The position numbers and the translations under genes are program-made. Under the pieces are notes generated by a model. The model ran no database searches, was not told where the DNA came from, and worked only from the letters and a program-made list of their open reading frames with translations. From assembly GCA_963678705.1 (NCBI GenBank), contig OY783204.1, positions 2,924,701 through 2,988,700 of the forward strand: a stretch of 64,000 bases of DNA, given 5' to 3'. Positions 36,801 to 49,285 of this stretch are shown piece by piece (within the stretch, counting starts at the first letter, position 1; every line of letters begins with the position of its first letter). This DNA comes from Panorpa germanica (lineage: Eukaryota; Arthropoda; Insecta; Mecoptera; Panorpidae).

Positions 36801-37656
36801 GACAATTTATATATTTTTTATAAGATGATACTATCTCAACATGATATTTTGCCGGATAAAGCGCTGATAATATTGCCCACACAAAACATTTATCATCCTC
36901 ATTCTGAACATTTATTATTGCTTTTTTTTGTTTTATTTCAACTGGTAAATCAATAAATGATGAACTATAAAACGGAATAAACTGATTTATATTCACTGTC
37001 ATATTAATTATTTTATACAAAGCCCATCCACTCTGATTTTCTTGAAAAGTTTCTAAATCTTTTAATATAACATCTATAACATTTTCTTTATACCAATGTT
37101 TTAAATCTGTTGATAAAAAAATTTCATTATTTTTAGTATTGAAATATTTGTATTCAAATATGGGTTCTTCTTCTTTAGCTGATGGTAAAACAAACTCACT
37201 GCAAAATATTACATTAACTTTTAGAGCACTATATTTTTTTAAAGCATTTTTAACTCTAGATGCAAACATGTAAAATGCGTCATCCAAAAATTGTAATGGA
37301 TCAATATGACTTAAATTAATTAACACTCCTGTTCTAACACGTCCTTTAAATGATGAATTTATTTCTTGCCATTTAATTCGATCACTACGTTTTGAACTAT
37401 TTATAGTTCCACCTCCAATTTTTTGTTTATTTTCCAACAATGTTTGAAAATACTTTAATACACTTATATTACTTTCTATACTTCGCTTATATCCAATTGA
37501 AAAGGTATTATTATTTTTTAATAATTTATTTAACAATCTTATATTTACTTTATTGTATTTTAACCACTTTTTACACTCTGCATTAGGATAATTCAAATAA
37601 TGTAATTGTTCAATTATTTTTTGCATGTGTCTAACTATTTTATTAATAGTATCCAT
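33854..37656 (-). pseudogene. Polinton-1 protein-primed-type DNA polymerase B (fossil)
   Basis: A long family-B polymerase region on the minus strand. The N-terminal part (about 400 residues) is poorly conserved and contains a glutamate/aspartate run; then come a C2H2-like finger (CDRCLHYF...HLEDC), exonuclease motifs ([27 protein letters not shown]) with an inserted cysteine/histidine motif (CHICEKPL...[11 protein letters not shown]), and polymerase motifs A ([17 protein letters not shown]), B ([14 protein letters not shown]) and C (LYIDTDSF). This is the Polinton type of replicative polymerase. The region carries about one break. Confidence 0.87.
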
Positions 37657-37778
37657 TTTGATTTATATAATTCAGCTTTAAAATCAAAGTATAAATAACA
37701 GTTTCTTTATAAAATCATATATTTATATATATTTACATAATAAAAATGTTTACTTAATAATAAATCACTATGTAATAC

Positions 37779-38126
37779 TTATACAATTTCATCATCAGAG
37801 TCTAACACTTGTACAATTTCATCGTCAGAGTCTAATATTTCAACAACTTCAGTATCACTCTCTAATAATTCAATAATTTCCACATCAGAATCTTCTTCCT
37901 CTATTTCAATTTCTTCGTGACCTATAATAATTTCGTCAGCATATAATTCTATAATTTTTTCGTACCTCTTCTTTTCTTCATCAGTCATATCCTCTGGGTC
38001 ACATTCATCTATATCAATATCATCTGATATATCCTGGACATAATATCTATCACCATCTATACCAACACGTATATCTCCCCAATCCAATAGCCACGTTGCA
38101 TCAGGAATATTCTTAAAGCCGTTCAT
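37779..38126 (-). CDS. Polinton-1 acidic protein with repeated DSDDEIV motif
   Basis: 115 residues from ATG 38126, just upstream of the polymerase on the same strand (122-bp gap). The N-terminus (MNGFKNIPDATWLLDWGDIR) is conserved in the palindromic relative. The C-terminal half is strongly acidic and repetitive: DVEIIELLESD, EVVEILDSDDE, EIVQVLDSDDE, EIV. Each unit is three or four hydrophobic residues followed by D/S-D-D/E, resembling SUMO-interacting motifs. No annotated family is recognised. Conservation of the head and expansion of the tail in the relative (134 residues) argue it is a real gene. Confidence 0.7.
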   Translation of the reverse strand: MNGFKNIPDATWLLDWGDIRVGIDGDRYYVQDISDDIDIDECDPEDMTDEEKKRYEKIIELYADEIIIGHEEIEIEEEDSDVEIIELLESDTEVVEILDSDDEIVQVLDSDDEIV

Positions 38127-38891
38127 ACTACTAAATATATGCAGTGATTAAAACACTTTATACTTATGAAGCACTTTGAAACAATATCTTGTAATTTATT
38201 CTCAACATCTCTATTTAAATGACATTAATTAAAAATTCATCATCTACATTCAGTATTAAACCAATCATAAATTAAGAGGGGATTATCAAACCACATTACT
38301 TAAGTTACACAGCTTCTTAACATTTCTGTGTATACAAACATTTATAAGTAGGAAACATCTATAACGTCATAATTACATATAACTCCTCCTACTGTTAGCT
38401 TCATAGGCTGTGGTAATTAAAAAAATTAAAGTGGGGATAATTACTATCTCCCTGGCTCACTCTAACTAATTAATAAACCTTACCACAAACAATAAGATTA
38501 CCATCACCTATGATGTCTTAATATAAAACAATAACGTCCACTTGCAATAGTAACATCATATAGTTTCATCAAATACCATTGCACATATAACATACACAAT
38601 CGCTATCTCACTTCTATACATTACAAATATATTGCTTTCTCACTCATATGCTTCTACAGATGGATCTAAAATACGAACATACACGATTGGTTTCCGGAAA
38701 TTGCCGAACAATGCAACAATGAGGTCAACAAACTACAACCAATAGCAACACACCATACCGCTTACCGTTTCACCACTCCCCTACACCCCGCATACTCTAG
38801 CCACGCCCACTTACCGATAGGTCGCTTTACCCCCACTACTTTTAATCATCTTAACTTCAAAATGGGCCAGAAGCGGCTTTGTTACACTACT
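38127..38891. repeat. Polinton-1 terminal region and TIR
   Basis: Non-coding end of Polinton-1. The outermost ~130 bp (minus strand) share AGTAGTGTAAC, ...CTTCTGGCCC and a GGGCGTGGCTAGA box with the palindromic element's end. Only this terminus is present, so the inverted partner cannot be compared. Confidence 0.75.
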
Positions 38892-41315
38892 CTAGTAAGC
38901 CGTCCTATTAGAAGGTGTCCAGGGGTGATAGGAACTAGGTCGTTAGGGTCATTGGAGGCGGGATAAAGATTGCGAGAATTGAGTATTGCCTCTATTTGGG
39001 TTAGCAATGTGTAAGTGTCGTCGAAAGTAAAGTGATTTGTATAACACGTTTAAGATGTGATTTTGTGGACTTGATGTTACTCTCCCACAAACCTCCCCAA
39101 CTAGGCGAGTATGGTGGAATGAACTTCCATGTAATGGTTAAATCAGAAGCCACAGTTTGTATTGTTTTTGCATTATTTCCATCCGATAAAAATTTACCTA
39201 AAGCCCGGCTGGCTCCATCAAAGTTTGTGCCGTTATCAGAATAAATGATATTAGGTTTGCCTCTGCGCGATATGAATCGATTCAGAGCAGCTAAAAAGCA
39301 CTGAGTCGTAAGTTCAGTAACCAATTCTAAATGTATAGCCTTTGTTGCGAAGCAGATGAATAAGCAAATGTAAGATTTTAATAATTTACTACCTCGGCCA
39401 TATTTGTTTCTCACCATAATAGGGCCAGCATAATCGACGCTGGTGTCTTTGAACGGAAAGTCCAAATAAACTCTTGCAGATGGAAGAGAGCCCATTTTTG
39501 GTGATGGAAAACGCGATTTTTGTCTAAAACATGTCACACAGCGATGTACGATGTTTTTTTTGCTAACGATATGCCTTTAATGGGCCAATATTGGTCCCTT
39601 ATGCTGAATAATAATTTTTGAGGACCTGGATGAAATAATCTCAGGTGTTCCTTCTCCATTATCAGCGTCGTTAATTTGTGTTTGTTGTGTAGAACAATAG
39701 GATGTCGTCTGTGAAATTCGAAATTTGAATATTTTAGTCTGCCACCTACTCTGATGATGTCGTTATCGTCGAGGAAGGGATTGAGACAAAGCAGTGTGCT
39801 TTTGTTTGCTAAAGGTGCGTTACACTTTAGAGCTTTTAGTTCAGACGCAAAATGTTCTTTTTGTGCTAACTTCACAAGAAGTTGCATTGAATCTTGTAAT
39901 TCTGTAACCGTTAAAATGCCGTTTGCCTTATTTTGTTTGTTTCTACAGTTGTGTATAAAACGTAGGCAATAAGCGGTGACTCTATTAAGAGTTCTTAAGC
40001 TTGAAAATGTGTCAAATATAGGATTTGATTTGGTTGTGGAATGATTCGCCAATATAATTGATTTCGTTTCAGGTAAAGATTTTACAGTACAATTACTTTC
40101 AGGCCATGAACTTTCTGATTGCGATAACCAGTCTGGACCTTGCCACCAGAAAATGTGATCAATTATAATACGAGCAAGAATGCCTCGCGAAATCAAATCA
40201 GCTGGATTATATTCAGTACGCACATGACGCCATTGAGTGATGGAATTCATGTCTGTCTGAATTTCGGAAACACGATTTGCTACAAAAGTCTTTAATGTGT
40301 TAGGTATGCATTTAAGCCATGATAGTACAATAGCTGAATCAGACCAGAGAATTATGCGATTTACCGGTACAGAAATTATTGACAACAATTTTTTAGTCAT
40401 TCTCGGCAGCAACAATGCTTCACATAATTCCAAGCATGGAATGGTTAGTGATTTTAAAGGCGATACTTTAGACTTTGAATGTAATAGAGTTGTTTTAGAA
40501 ATATTTTTATTATTAGTGCTTTCAAAATATATGCAAGCACCGTATGCACGTTCGGATGCGTCACAAAAGCCATGAATTTCAATGGTTTCGAAATTACTGA
40601 TTAATAACTTTCGCGGTATGGATACGTTATTTAGGTTTGGCAACTGTTTTATTAAAGCAGTCCAAATATTTGCTAATTGTTCTGGAACTTCGTCGTCCCA
40701 ATGTAAGTTAACTAGCCATAATTGCTGTATCATTAATTTAAACGGTATGACACAAGGCGATAGTAATCCAAGTGGATCAAAAATTTTAGCAATAAATGAT
40801 AAAATATTTCGTTTAGTTAATTTAACAGGTGGTTCAAAATGTGCAATACTGTATTGAAACAGTCCGTTTCAGGGCTCCATTTGACAACTAACGTTTTGAA
40901 ATGTTCTATATCTGCGTGTTCGATATAGAAATGTTTGTCGTTTGTTGTATTGTCCAAGTCGACTAATACAGCAGGGTCATTGGATATCCATTTACGTAGA
41001 TGAAATCCTGCACTGCTTAATATTTCAATAATTTTATTGCAGCGTTGTTTGAGCTCTTCTAGATCATTTGACCCAGTCAGCATGTCATCAACATAAAAAT
41101 CATTGATGATTGTGTTTGCAGCGTTTGGGTGTGCAATTGTATTGTCGTATCCTAGCTGCGTTAAGCTTCTTATTGCAAGATAAGCTGCAGATAATGTACC
41201 GTAAGTTACAGTGTTTAACTGATAAGCTTGTAGTTTGTCGTCTGGGTTATCTCTCCAAAGAATCTGTTGAAGATTTCTTTGAGATGGGTGTACCAGTATT
41301 TGTCGGTACATCATT
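38892..41315 (-). pseudogene. BEL-2 pol, downstream part (RT, RNase H, integrase; fossil)
   Basis: From right to left: reverse transcriptase from MYRQILVHP to the catalytic YVDD (FYVDDMLTGSNDLEELKQ, near 41090), RNase H (HGFCDASERAYGACIYF near 40560; LWSDSAIVLSWL near 40340), H2C2 finger region (near 39600-39680) and DDE integrase (VDYAGPIM near 39430, YSDNGTNFDGA near 39230, WGGLWESNIKSTKSHL near 39080), ending at [11 protein letters not shown]...PGHLLIGRL beside 38892. It belongs to the broken BEL-2. Confidence 0.85.
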
Positions 41316-42475
41316 AGTAGTTGTACTAGGCCGGTTCTAGGACAGTTTGGAGTGGTGATGCATTTAGGTCACGGTATGCAGAGGGGGCGTGGCTAGACTT
41401 GGAAGAATATAAAAGGGGGTAAGGGTGGGGTGGGGAGTGAGGTGGCGTGGCTAGACAATGGGGGGTAATAGTTGGGATAATATGAAAGAGTGAGATAGCG
41501 ATATTAATTATTACGTGTGTAATAATTAATATCTAATGGTAAAGAGTGAGATACCGATATTAATTCTTATGTTTGATTTGTTATTGGTTATAAGATTATG
41601 ACAGTGTTAAATTATTTATAACAGTGTATTTATAACGCATTCCTTCGAATTCACCGGAAATTTGAAGCACACGTGTTAGCAGGCGTCAGCACATTTTGCA
41701 CTCATGAGAACTATGTATATAAATTATTCTTATGGGAACGTGTTGAATACAAGCGAATATTTTCCAAACGTAGACAAATTTTTTGTTATACATTAGTTCG
41801 AATGTATTGTTATACATTTTATGTTTTAGTTAAATGTAGGGCCGGATTGGGTATTGTTGTATTAGATTATTTATTTAAGTATACTAAAAGTTATAATATA
41901 CATTATATCATTGATGATTGTCAAAGCATACAGTTATTTTTTTATGTGTTGTAATAATCATAAAGTCTTATAAGTCAGACAATGGTGTTGTTTTACATAT
42001 ATGAGGTTATAACACCACAGTAACTGTTAAAATAGTAGGAGGATATTTTATTATACAAATTTATTAGGTAGCGGTTTGATCCATATGCATGAGGCTATAT
42101 AGGTTGTGGATAATAGTAGAATCACAATTAGCTAAACCAAAAGCTCTAACTTAAGTTGAAACAAACTTTTTAAAATAAAACTGCTCGAAGGGTCGGGAGC
42201 CCCGAGAATTTTATTTATTTTGAATGCGCGGGGATGATAGAATTAAGAATTGATAGTCGGATGGTAAATATATTATAGTATTAAATAAGTAAAGTGCTAC
42301 CCTGTTAAATTTTTATATATAAGTCTAAGAATATGATTGTTGAGCGTAAGACCTATGTAACGGGATTCTGTTGGTGGAGGTGGTAAATTCATGTATAAAT
42401 GTCACTTAAATAGAGATGATGTTGAGCTGTAATTACAGAGTAATATTTTCTTAGTGCAAGCTAAAGTTTAATAGT

Positions 42476-42880
42476 ATGAACGGATTTAAGAATATTCCAG
42501 GCGTAACATGGTTATTGAATTCGGGAGATATACGCGTCGGCATTGACAGTGAAGATAAATATTATGTGCAGGATATAACTGACGATTTTGATATAGATGA
42601 TTGTGATTCAGATGATTGTGATTCAGATGATATGACGGATAAAGAAGAAAAGAAGGCATATGAGAAAATTATAGAGAGTTATGCTGATGAAATAATAATA
42701 GGTCACGAAGAAATTGAAATACAGGAAGAAGATTCTGATGTGGAAATGATAGAATTATTAGAGAGTGCTAGTGAAGTTATTGAAATATTAGACTCTGACG
42801 ATGAAATTGTAGAGGTGTTAGACTCTGATGACGAAATTGTAGAGGTGTTAGACTCTGATGACGAAATTGTAAAAGTATAA
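42476..42880 (+). CDS. Acidic DSDDEIV-repeat protein, left arm
   Basis: 134 residues from ATG 42476, homologous to 37779-38126 (head MNGFKNIPGVTWLLNSGDIR). The middle has two DDCDSD units. The tail has DVEMIELLES, EVIEILDSDDE, EIVEVLDSDDE twice, and EIVKV. Hydrophobic-x-hydrophobic-hydrophobic followed by DSDDE resembles a tandem array of SUMO-interacting motifs; this is inference from pattern only. It precedes the polymerase start by about 105 bp, as in Polinton-1, suggesting a conserved gene pair. No family recognised. Confidence 0.7.
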   Translation: MNGFKNIPGVTWLLNSGDIRVGIDSEDKYYVQDITDDFDIDDCDSDDCDSDDMTDKEEKKAYEKIIESYADEIIIGHEEIEIQEEDSDVEMIELLESASEVIEILDSDDEIVEVLDSDDEIVEVLDSDDEIVKV

Positions 42881-42987
42881 CATAGTGATTAATGTATATT
42901 TTTTATGTAAAATTATATAAATAAATGAACTTTTAAAAGCAATTGTTATTTATATTTTGATTTTGAAACTGAAATATATAATTTAAA

Positions 42988-43100
42988 ATGGATAACGGTT
43001 GTAAGATTATTAAGCATATAAGAACAATTATTGAACTGAAAAGTAATGCATTTAAGGTTGGGTTTTGAAATAAGTTTTAATTTTAATAAATATTTTAAAC

Positions 43101-43144
<44 letters not shown>

Positions 43145-46100
43145 AAATAAATTTAATTTAGGCATTGATTTAAAGTTAAATTGTGGATTACAGTGTCATT
43201 TGTTAATAGATTTAAATATGTTTAATCAATTTAAATTCTTTGATGAAATTATAATCAATCAGAATAATTTCTGTGAAACTTTTAGAGCCGGGTTACTTTT
43301 TATATCTGAATTTGGAGACCCTGGATATGAGAGCCAAGACTCACTTGATTGGATTCTTAATGATTAATTTTATTGCACTAATTACTAATAGATTGTAAAT
43401 TTTGTTGTACATAGAAAATATATCCAAATAAGGATAATTCATAAAGTATAAGGGTGCTAATTCATCCATTGAATTTACATGACTTGAACAATATGAATAC
43501 AAAATTGCATGACTTAACCAAATATGGGCACAAAATTTTTATAGTACACTTTTATAGAAATTAAGACATAGTACATAAACCCATTACCAAACAGTTTAAC
43601 TCGGTCTCGGTTTGATTCGGTCAAGTTCGTCGATTCTCACCATTTGCTATTTCATTTGACAGTTGTTACATTGTTTCGTTCCATACACTTATAAAAAATA
43701 GTTTTAGATACATTCTTTTATCTCAAGTTATATTTAAATAATAAATATATATAATAAAATATTATATTCTTGTCTGAGCGACGAGTATTTTGAGCAATAC
43801 CGTTAGTAGGTTAAAGCATATTATGATTTCTTAGCTATATTTAAAAACTTAAAAAGGCTCTACATTACGCCTGATATAATGCAGCACTTTATACAGCTTC
43901 ATACATGTTTCTCATACGCACTCAAATAATACATTTTAGGGTATCAATAACTAACCCTATATATTCACAGGATGTTCTTATAAAACTGTCTTATTTATAT
44001 AATAAACTGTATTGTATCACTTAAACCTTTGTTTGTAATTATTATTAACTATAAACCACGTTTGTAGTTAACCTTTTTTGCTAAACACTTTTTGTTTCTA
44101 ATACATTACTCTACATCATATACAATGTTGAGATATCAATATTCTATAGATTCTCTGCATAGTGTACTGTAGTGTACAATCTTTTGCTTTAGACACTTAT
44201 ATAAAAGAGATAGTAAAATAACAAATATATAATGAATTTTTATAAATTATTGAAATAGTTACGATAGATGTGTAAATATCTCTTATTGTATTGCAATATA
44301 TTAAAAAATAACTAAATATTTGAGGTTCTGGTAGCCAACTTTATAAACATACTTTTACAGAAATGAGGCTCCTATTTTCTAACTGTTTACCGGACGTCTA
44401 TATATTTTCTAAATTAAGCTATGTAAGTTAAGACAAAACTATCAGAAGACATTAAATAAAAAGCAACACGGATCCTATACCTTGGAACTGGTATGAGTAG
44501 CGTAATTTGTAAAATATAGGCCTTTGAAAAATTGTCAGAAGTTATCAGCTGTCAGGTAAGCAGTTACAAAATAGAAGCCTTTTAAGTCATGGTTATCAAA
44601 TATAACCTTTAGTGTCAGCAAGTGAGATGACATCCTGCAGAAATAATAAAATCCACTATACATTGTTAATGAACGCAGTCTTTAAAGTGTTTCTAGTTTA
44701 GATAAAAAGAAAATCGAAAAAGATATTGGAACATTTGAGAAGAATAATGATATAAGTGTGAATGTTTATGGACTTGAAAATAATTTCATTGTGGGATCGT
44801 TGCATTATACATCTAAAAAGAAGAAACAACATGTTAATTTATTGTATATTGAAGATTTGAGTAATGGACATTATTGTTGGATTAAAAATATATCAAGATT
44901 AATAAGAAGTCAATTTACTAAGCATACTAGTAAACAATTTTTGTGTGATGGATGCTTTTCATTTTTTAACACAGAAGATCAGTTAAATAGACATTTAGAA
45001 TATGATTGCAATAAGATATATATATACAATCCTTCCTTCTAAGTATAACGCTAAAGATAAATTGGGTAATATGATATCTCAAAACATTTTAAAATTCGAT
45101 AATCATAAGAATCAATTACGCGTTCCATTTGTAATATATGGAGATTTTGAAACATTATTAAAACCCATTAGTACTTGTTATCCTGAAACTAATACATCAT
45201 TTTCAAATAATATTCAAATTCATGAACCATATTCTTTTGCTTATTATATTAAATGTTCCTTTAATGATTCCTTAAGTAAGTTTGTTACGTACAGAGGTAT
45301 TAATTGCGTTAAAGTATTTATTGAAACAATAACTGAAGACGCTAAACAAATTTATAAAGTCTTAAATAAAGTGAAGCCTTTAAATAAATTATCTGATTGG
45401 CAAAAACAGGAATATGATGAAGCTTCTATTTGCCATATTTGTGAAGGTATCCTCAATGGTGATAAAGTGTTAGATCATTGTCATTTATAATCATTGCAAT
45501 TTAAAATTTACAATTCCAAAGTTTATACCTGTCATATTCCATAACTTAAGTAATTACGATAGCCATATAATTGTAAAAGAATTAGGTAATGATAGTGAAA
45601 AATTGAAGTTATTCCAGAAAATAAGGAAAAGTATATATCTTTTACGAAACATATTTTGGTGGAATCAAAAGTCGATAAAAATGATAAAGTTCATAACTGC
45701 TATATTAAACTTAGATTTATTGATTCTTTACGATTTATGCATTCTAGTTTAGAAACACTTGCAAAAAATTTATTATCAGAACAATTTTTCGAATTAAAAA
45801 ATTCTATCCGAATGAAAATCATTTCAATTTATTAAAACGTAAAGGTGTATTTCCTTATGAATATGTAAATAGTAGGGATATGCTTAATGAATCTGACTTG
45901 CCATCTCAAAATAATTTTTATAGCTCACTTAATGGCTGTAATATATCTGACGATGATTACAATCATGCCAAAATGGTTTGGCATGATTGTAATGAAAACA
46001 TTGGGGGAATATTCAGACTTATATTTAAAGATCGATGTTCTGTTGTTAACAGATATTTTTGAAAATTTTCGAGATATGTGCTATAAAACATATAATATAC

Positions 46101-48409
46101 ATCATTTTCAAATAATATTCAAATTCATGAACCATATTCTTTTGCTTATTATATTAAATGTTCCTTTAATGATTCCTTAAGTAAGTTCGTTACGTACAGA
46201 GGTATTAATTGCGTTAAAGTATTTATTGAAACAATAACTGATACGTACAGAGGTATTAATTGCGTTAAAGTATTTATTGAAACAATAACTGAAGACGCTA
46301 AACAAATTTATAAAGTCTTAAATAAAGTGAAGCCTTTAAATAAATTATCTGATTGGCAAAAACAGGAATTTGATGAAGCTTCTATTTGCCATATTTGTGA
46401 AGGTATCCTCAATGGTGATAAAGTGTTAGATCATTGTCATTTATAATCATTGCAATTTAAAATTTACAATTCCAAAGTTTATACCTGTCATATTCCATAA
46501 CTTAAGTAATTACGATAGCCATATAATTGTAAAAGAATTAGGTAATGATAGTGAAAAAATTGAAGTTATTCCAGAAAATAAGGAAAAGTATATATCTTTT
46601 ACGAAACATATTTTGGTGGAATCAAAAGTCGATAAAAATGATAAAGTTCATAACTGCTATATTAAACTTAGATTTATTGATTCTTTACGATTTATGCATT
46701 CTAGTTTAGAAACACTTGCAAAAAATTTATTATCAGAACAATTTTTCGAATTAAAAAATTCTATCCGAATGAAAATCATTTCAATTTATTAAAACGTAAA
46801 GGTGTATTTCCTTATGAATATGTAAATAGTAGGGATATGCTTAATGAATCTGACTTGCCATCTCAAAATAATTTTTATAGCTCACTTAATGGCTGTAATA
46901 TATCTGACGATGATTACAATCATGCCAAAATGGTTTGGTATGCATTTGAAATGAAAACATTGGGGGAATATTCAGACTTATATTTAAAGATCGATGTTCT
47001 GTTGTTAACAGATATTTTGCTATAAAACATATAATTTAGATCCCTGTCAATATTATACAGCACCAGGACTTTCTTGGGATGCTATGTTAAATTATACAAG
47101 TATTGAATTAGAACTTTTAACAGATATTGATATGTTACATTTTATTAAAAAAGGTATAAGAGGTGGAATATCACAATGCTCTCACAGACATGGAATTGCA
47201 AATAATAAATATATATCCAATTATGATTCAAATAAAGATTCTCAATATTTAATGTATTGGGATGCAAATAACTAAAGCTATTGAAGATAACTCAGATATT
47301 GGTTATATATTAGAAGTCGATTTAAGATATCCTAATTATTTACACGATGAACACAATGATCTACCTTTCTGTGCCGAAAATATTAAACCACCTTGCATTA
47401 AAACAAATGACGTTAAATTAATACCAAATCTAAATAACAAGTATAATTATGTGCTTCACAATAGATCGTTAAAGCAATGTCTTAAAAATAATCTGAAAAT
47501 AGATAAAATTCATAGAATTTTGGAATTTAAACAGTCTGATTGGTTAAAAAGTTATATTGATCTAAATACATTAAAAAGAAAGAACTCTGCAAATACATTT
47601 GAGAAAAAACTTTTTTAAATTAATGAATAATTCAGTTTATGGTAAAACAATGGAAAATGTAGATAAACGTGTTGATGTAAAGTTAATAACTCATTGGGAT
47701 AATATAGGAAAAACAATGGGTGCTAATACACTTATAAGTAAACCAAACTATCATAGTTGTTCTATATTTCATGAAAACTTAGTTGCTATTCAAATGCAAA
47801 AACTTAAAGTTTTTTATAATAAACCATTGTATTTAGGATTAAGTGTACTTGATATATCAAAAAACTTTAATATACGATTTTCATTATGATTTCATCAAAA
47901 AAAAAAAAATCTATAAAGGTAATGCTAAATTGTTGTATACAGATACAGATTCATTAATATATCAAATTAAAACAGATGATATATATGACGATATTAAGTG
48001 TAATCTAGATAAATTTGATACATCTAATTATCCATTTAATAATGAATTTTCATTACCTTTAATGAACAAAGCTAAATTAGGCTTAATGAAAGATGAATGC
48101 GCGAGTAGTATAATTTGGGAGTTTGTTAGGTTAAGGTCAAAAATGTATGCAATTGATATTGAGGGTTCATGCACAGCTAAAGCAAAAGGAATTAAGAAAA
48201 ATATTGTAAACAAATTCAATATTAAAGATTATGTAAATTGTTTATCTCAGGATAACATATTATTGATCACAATGAATACCTTTAAATCTATTAAGCATAC
48301 AATTTATACTCAAATGATAAGTAAAGTAGGTCTTAGTGGAAATGATAATAAAAGTTATGTATTAACTGATGGTATAAGTACTTTAGCACATGGACATTAT
48401 AAAATTTAG
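42988..48409 (+). pseudogene. Polymerase B region, left arm (fossil)
   Basis: It begins with MDNGCKIIKHIRTIIE, homologous to the start of the Polinton-1 polymerase ([16 protein letters not shown]). Recognisable further on: the finger region (FLCDGCFSFF), exonuclease motif YGDFETLL, CHICEG...[44 protein letters not shown] and LYTDTDSLIYQI. About 1.3 kb between 43.4 and 44.7 kb shows no clear match. The region includes a segmental duplication of just under 1 kb shared with the other arm. It is heavily broken. Confidence 0.8.
43104..43142. repeat. (AT)n microsatellite, left arm
   Basis: About 39 bp of AT repeats. The mirror site in the right arm is about 89 bp, the largest difference between arms. 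Confidence 0.9.
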
Positions 48410-48634
48410 TACTAATTTTAAGTTAAGTTTAAGTTTTGTATAAATTTATATCTGTTTTAGTTAAGATAATTAAAATGTATATTTATATAACAATTGAAAA
48501 ATAGCATATTTATAAATAAATAATAATATATAAACACAAACCATTGAGTTTTATTATTATAAGATTTAATGTTTTAATACATCCATATAAAATAAGATAC
48601 ATATATTTTATTAGTAATGTTTTGTTATATATAA
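48410..48634. other. AT-rich tail after the left polymerase copy
   Basis: About 225 bp of AT-rich DNA with no coding signal, between the polymerase region and the Helitron-like end. In Polinton-1 the integrase follows the polymerase within 50 bp; here it is absent. Confidence 0.6.
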
Positions 48635-48949
48635 TCTTAATATATATATAAATTACGTGTCACTGTGTTGTCCCCTATGGACTCCTAAACTACTTAACCG
48701 ATTTTAATGAAATTTGTACACCGTGTGCAGTTTGACCCAACTTGAAAGATAGGATAGCTTACATCTTAATTTATTTATCTTATTGCTAATTATTTGTCTA
48801 TTAATTATCTGTATATGACATATGACATCGGTAATTAACACTGGTCATAAGAGCTCTAATATATATATATGCATAGACATATTAATGTATGAGTATGCGT
48901 ACATAAAGTGGATAACAATTGTATACGTTATATGCAGGAGCAGTACCCA

Positions 48950-49285
48950 ACTTGAACGTACTAGGAACGTAACTTGAACGTACTAGGAACGTAACTTGCA
49001 TGAACGTACTGGGAACTACGTTCCCATTACGTTTAAGTTACGTTCCCAGTACGTTCAAAAATGCTTGATGACAATTGTATACGTTATATGCAGGAGCAGT
49101 ACCCAACTTGAACGTACTGGGAACGTAACTTGAACGTACTGGGAACGTAACTTGAACGTAATGGGAACGTAACTTGAACGTAATGGGAACGTAAGAACGT
49201 AATTCAACGTAAGCTTACCAGTACGTTCATGCAAGTTACGTTCCTAGTACGTTCAAGTTACGTTCCTAGTACGTTCAAGTTGGGT
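48950..49285. repeat. 22-bp minisatellite and nested hairpins at the palindrome centre
   Basis: The unit AACTTGAACGTACTGGGAAC plus GT (22 bp) occurs about twice in the left arm tip, four times in the spacer (about 49104-49192) and, inverted, twice in the right arm tip. At 48998-49055 GAACGTACTGGGAAC faces its complement, making an extra hairpin inside the spacer. The lead-in GTATACGTTATATGCAGGAG is present three times (left tip, spacer, inverted right tip). Confidence 0.8.

Larger units (their letters stand above)
32734..38891. mobile_element. Polinton/Maverick, one end (Polinton-1), fossil
   Basis: About 6.2 kb of a Polinton: integrase, protein-primed-type DNA polymerase B, an acidic protein and the right terminal repeat. 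The terminus (minus strand AGTAGTGTAACAAAGCC) has the AG start of Polintons and matches that of the palindromic element at 41316. CTAGTA (38892-38897) is the expected 6-bp duplication next to it. The other half of the element, where capsid proteins and the packaging ATPase would lie, is absent: the sequence stops at Helitron B. It lies in the integrase region of BEL-2. The polymerase carries about one break; the other visible frames look whole. Confidence 0.85.
41316..49012 (+). repeat. Left arm of the Polinton palindrome
   Basis: Inverted repeat partner of 49218-56976. Contents from the outside: terminal repeat with two GGCGTGGCTAGA boxes (41390-41455), non-coding DNA with a small unassigned frame (41673-41954), the acidic-protein gene (42476-42880), decayed polymerase (42988-48409), then AT-rich DNA and a Helitron-like end. 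Confidence 0.88.

Noticed and set aside
41673-41954. Open frame of about 93 codons in both arms of the palindrome (mirror near 56320-56619)
   Set aside because: It is duplicated only because the arms are. It has no counterpart in Polinton-1, is rich in Y/F/I as expected of AT-rich DNA, and resembles no protein I know.
48950-49285. CRISPR-like array
   Set aside because: The 22-bp units are head-to-tail without unique spacers and lie in a eukaryotic transposon; it is a minisatellite.
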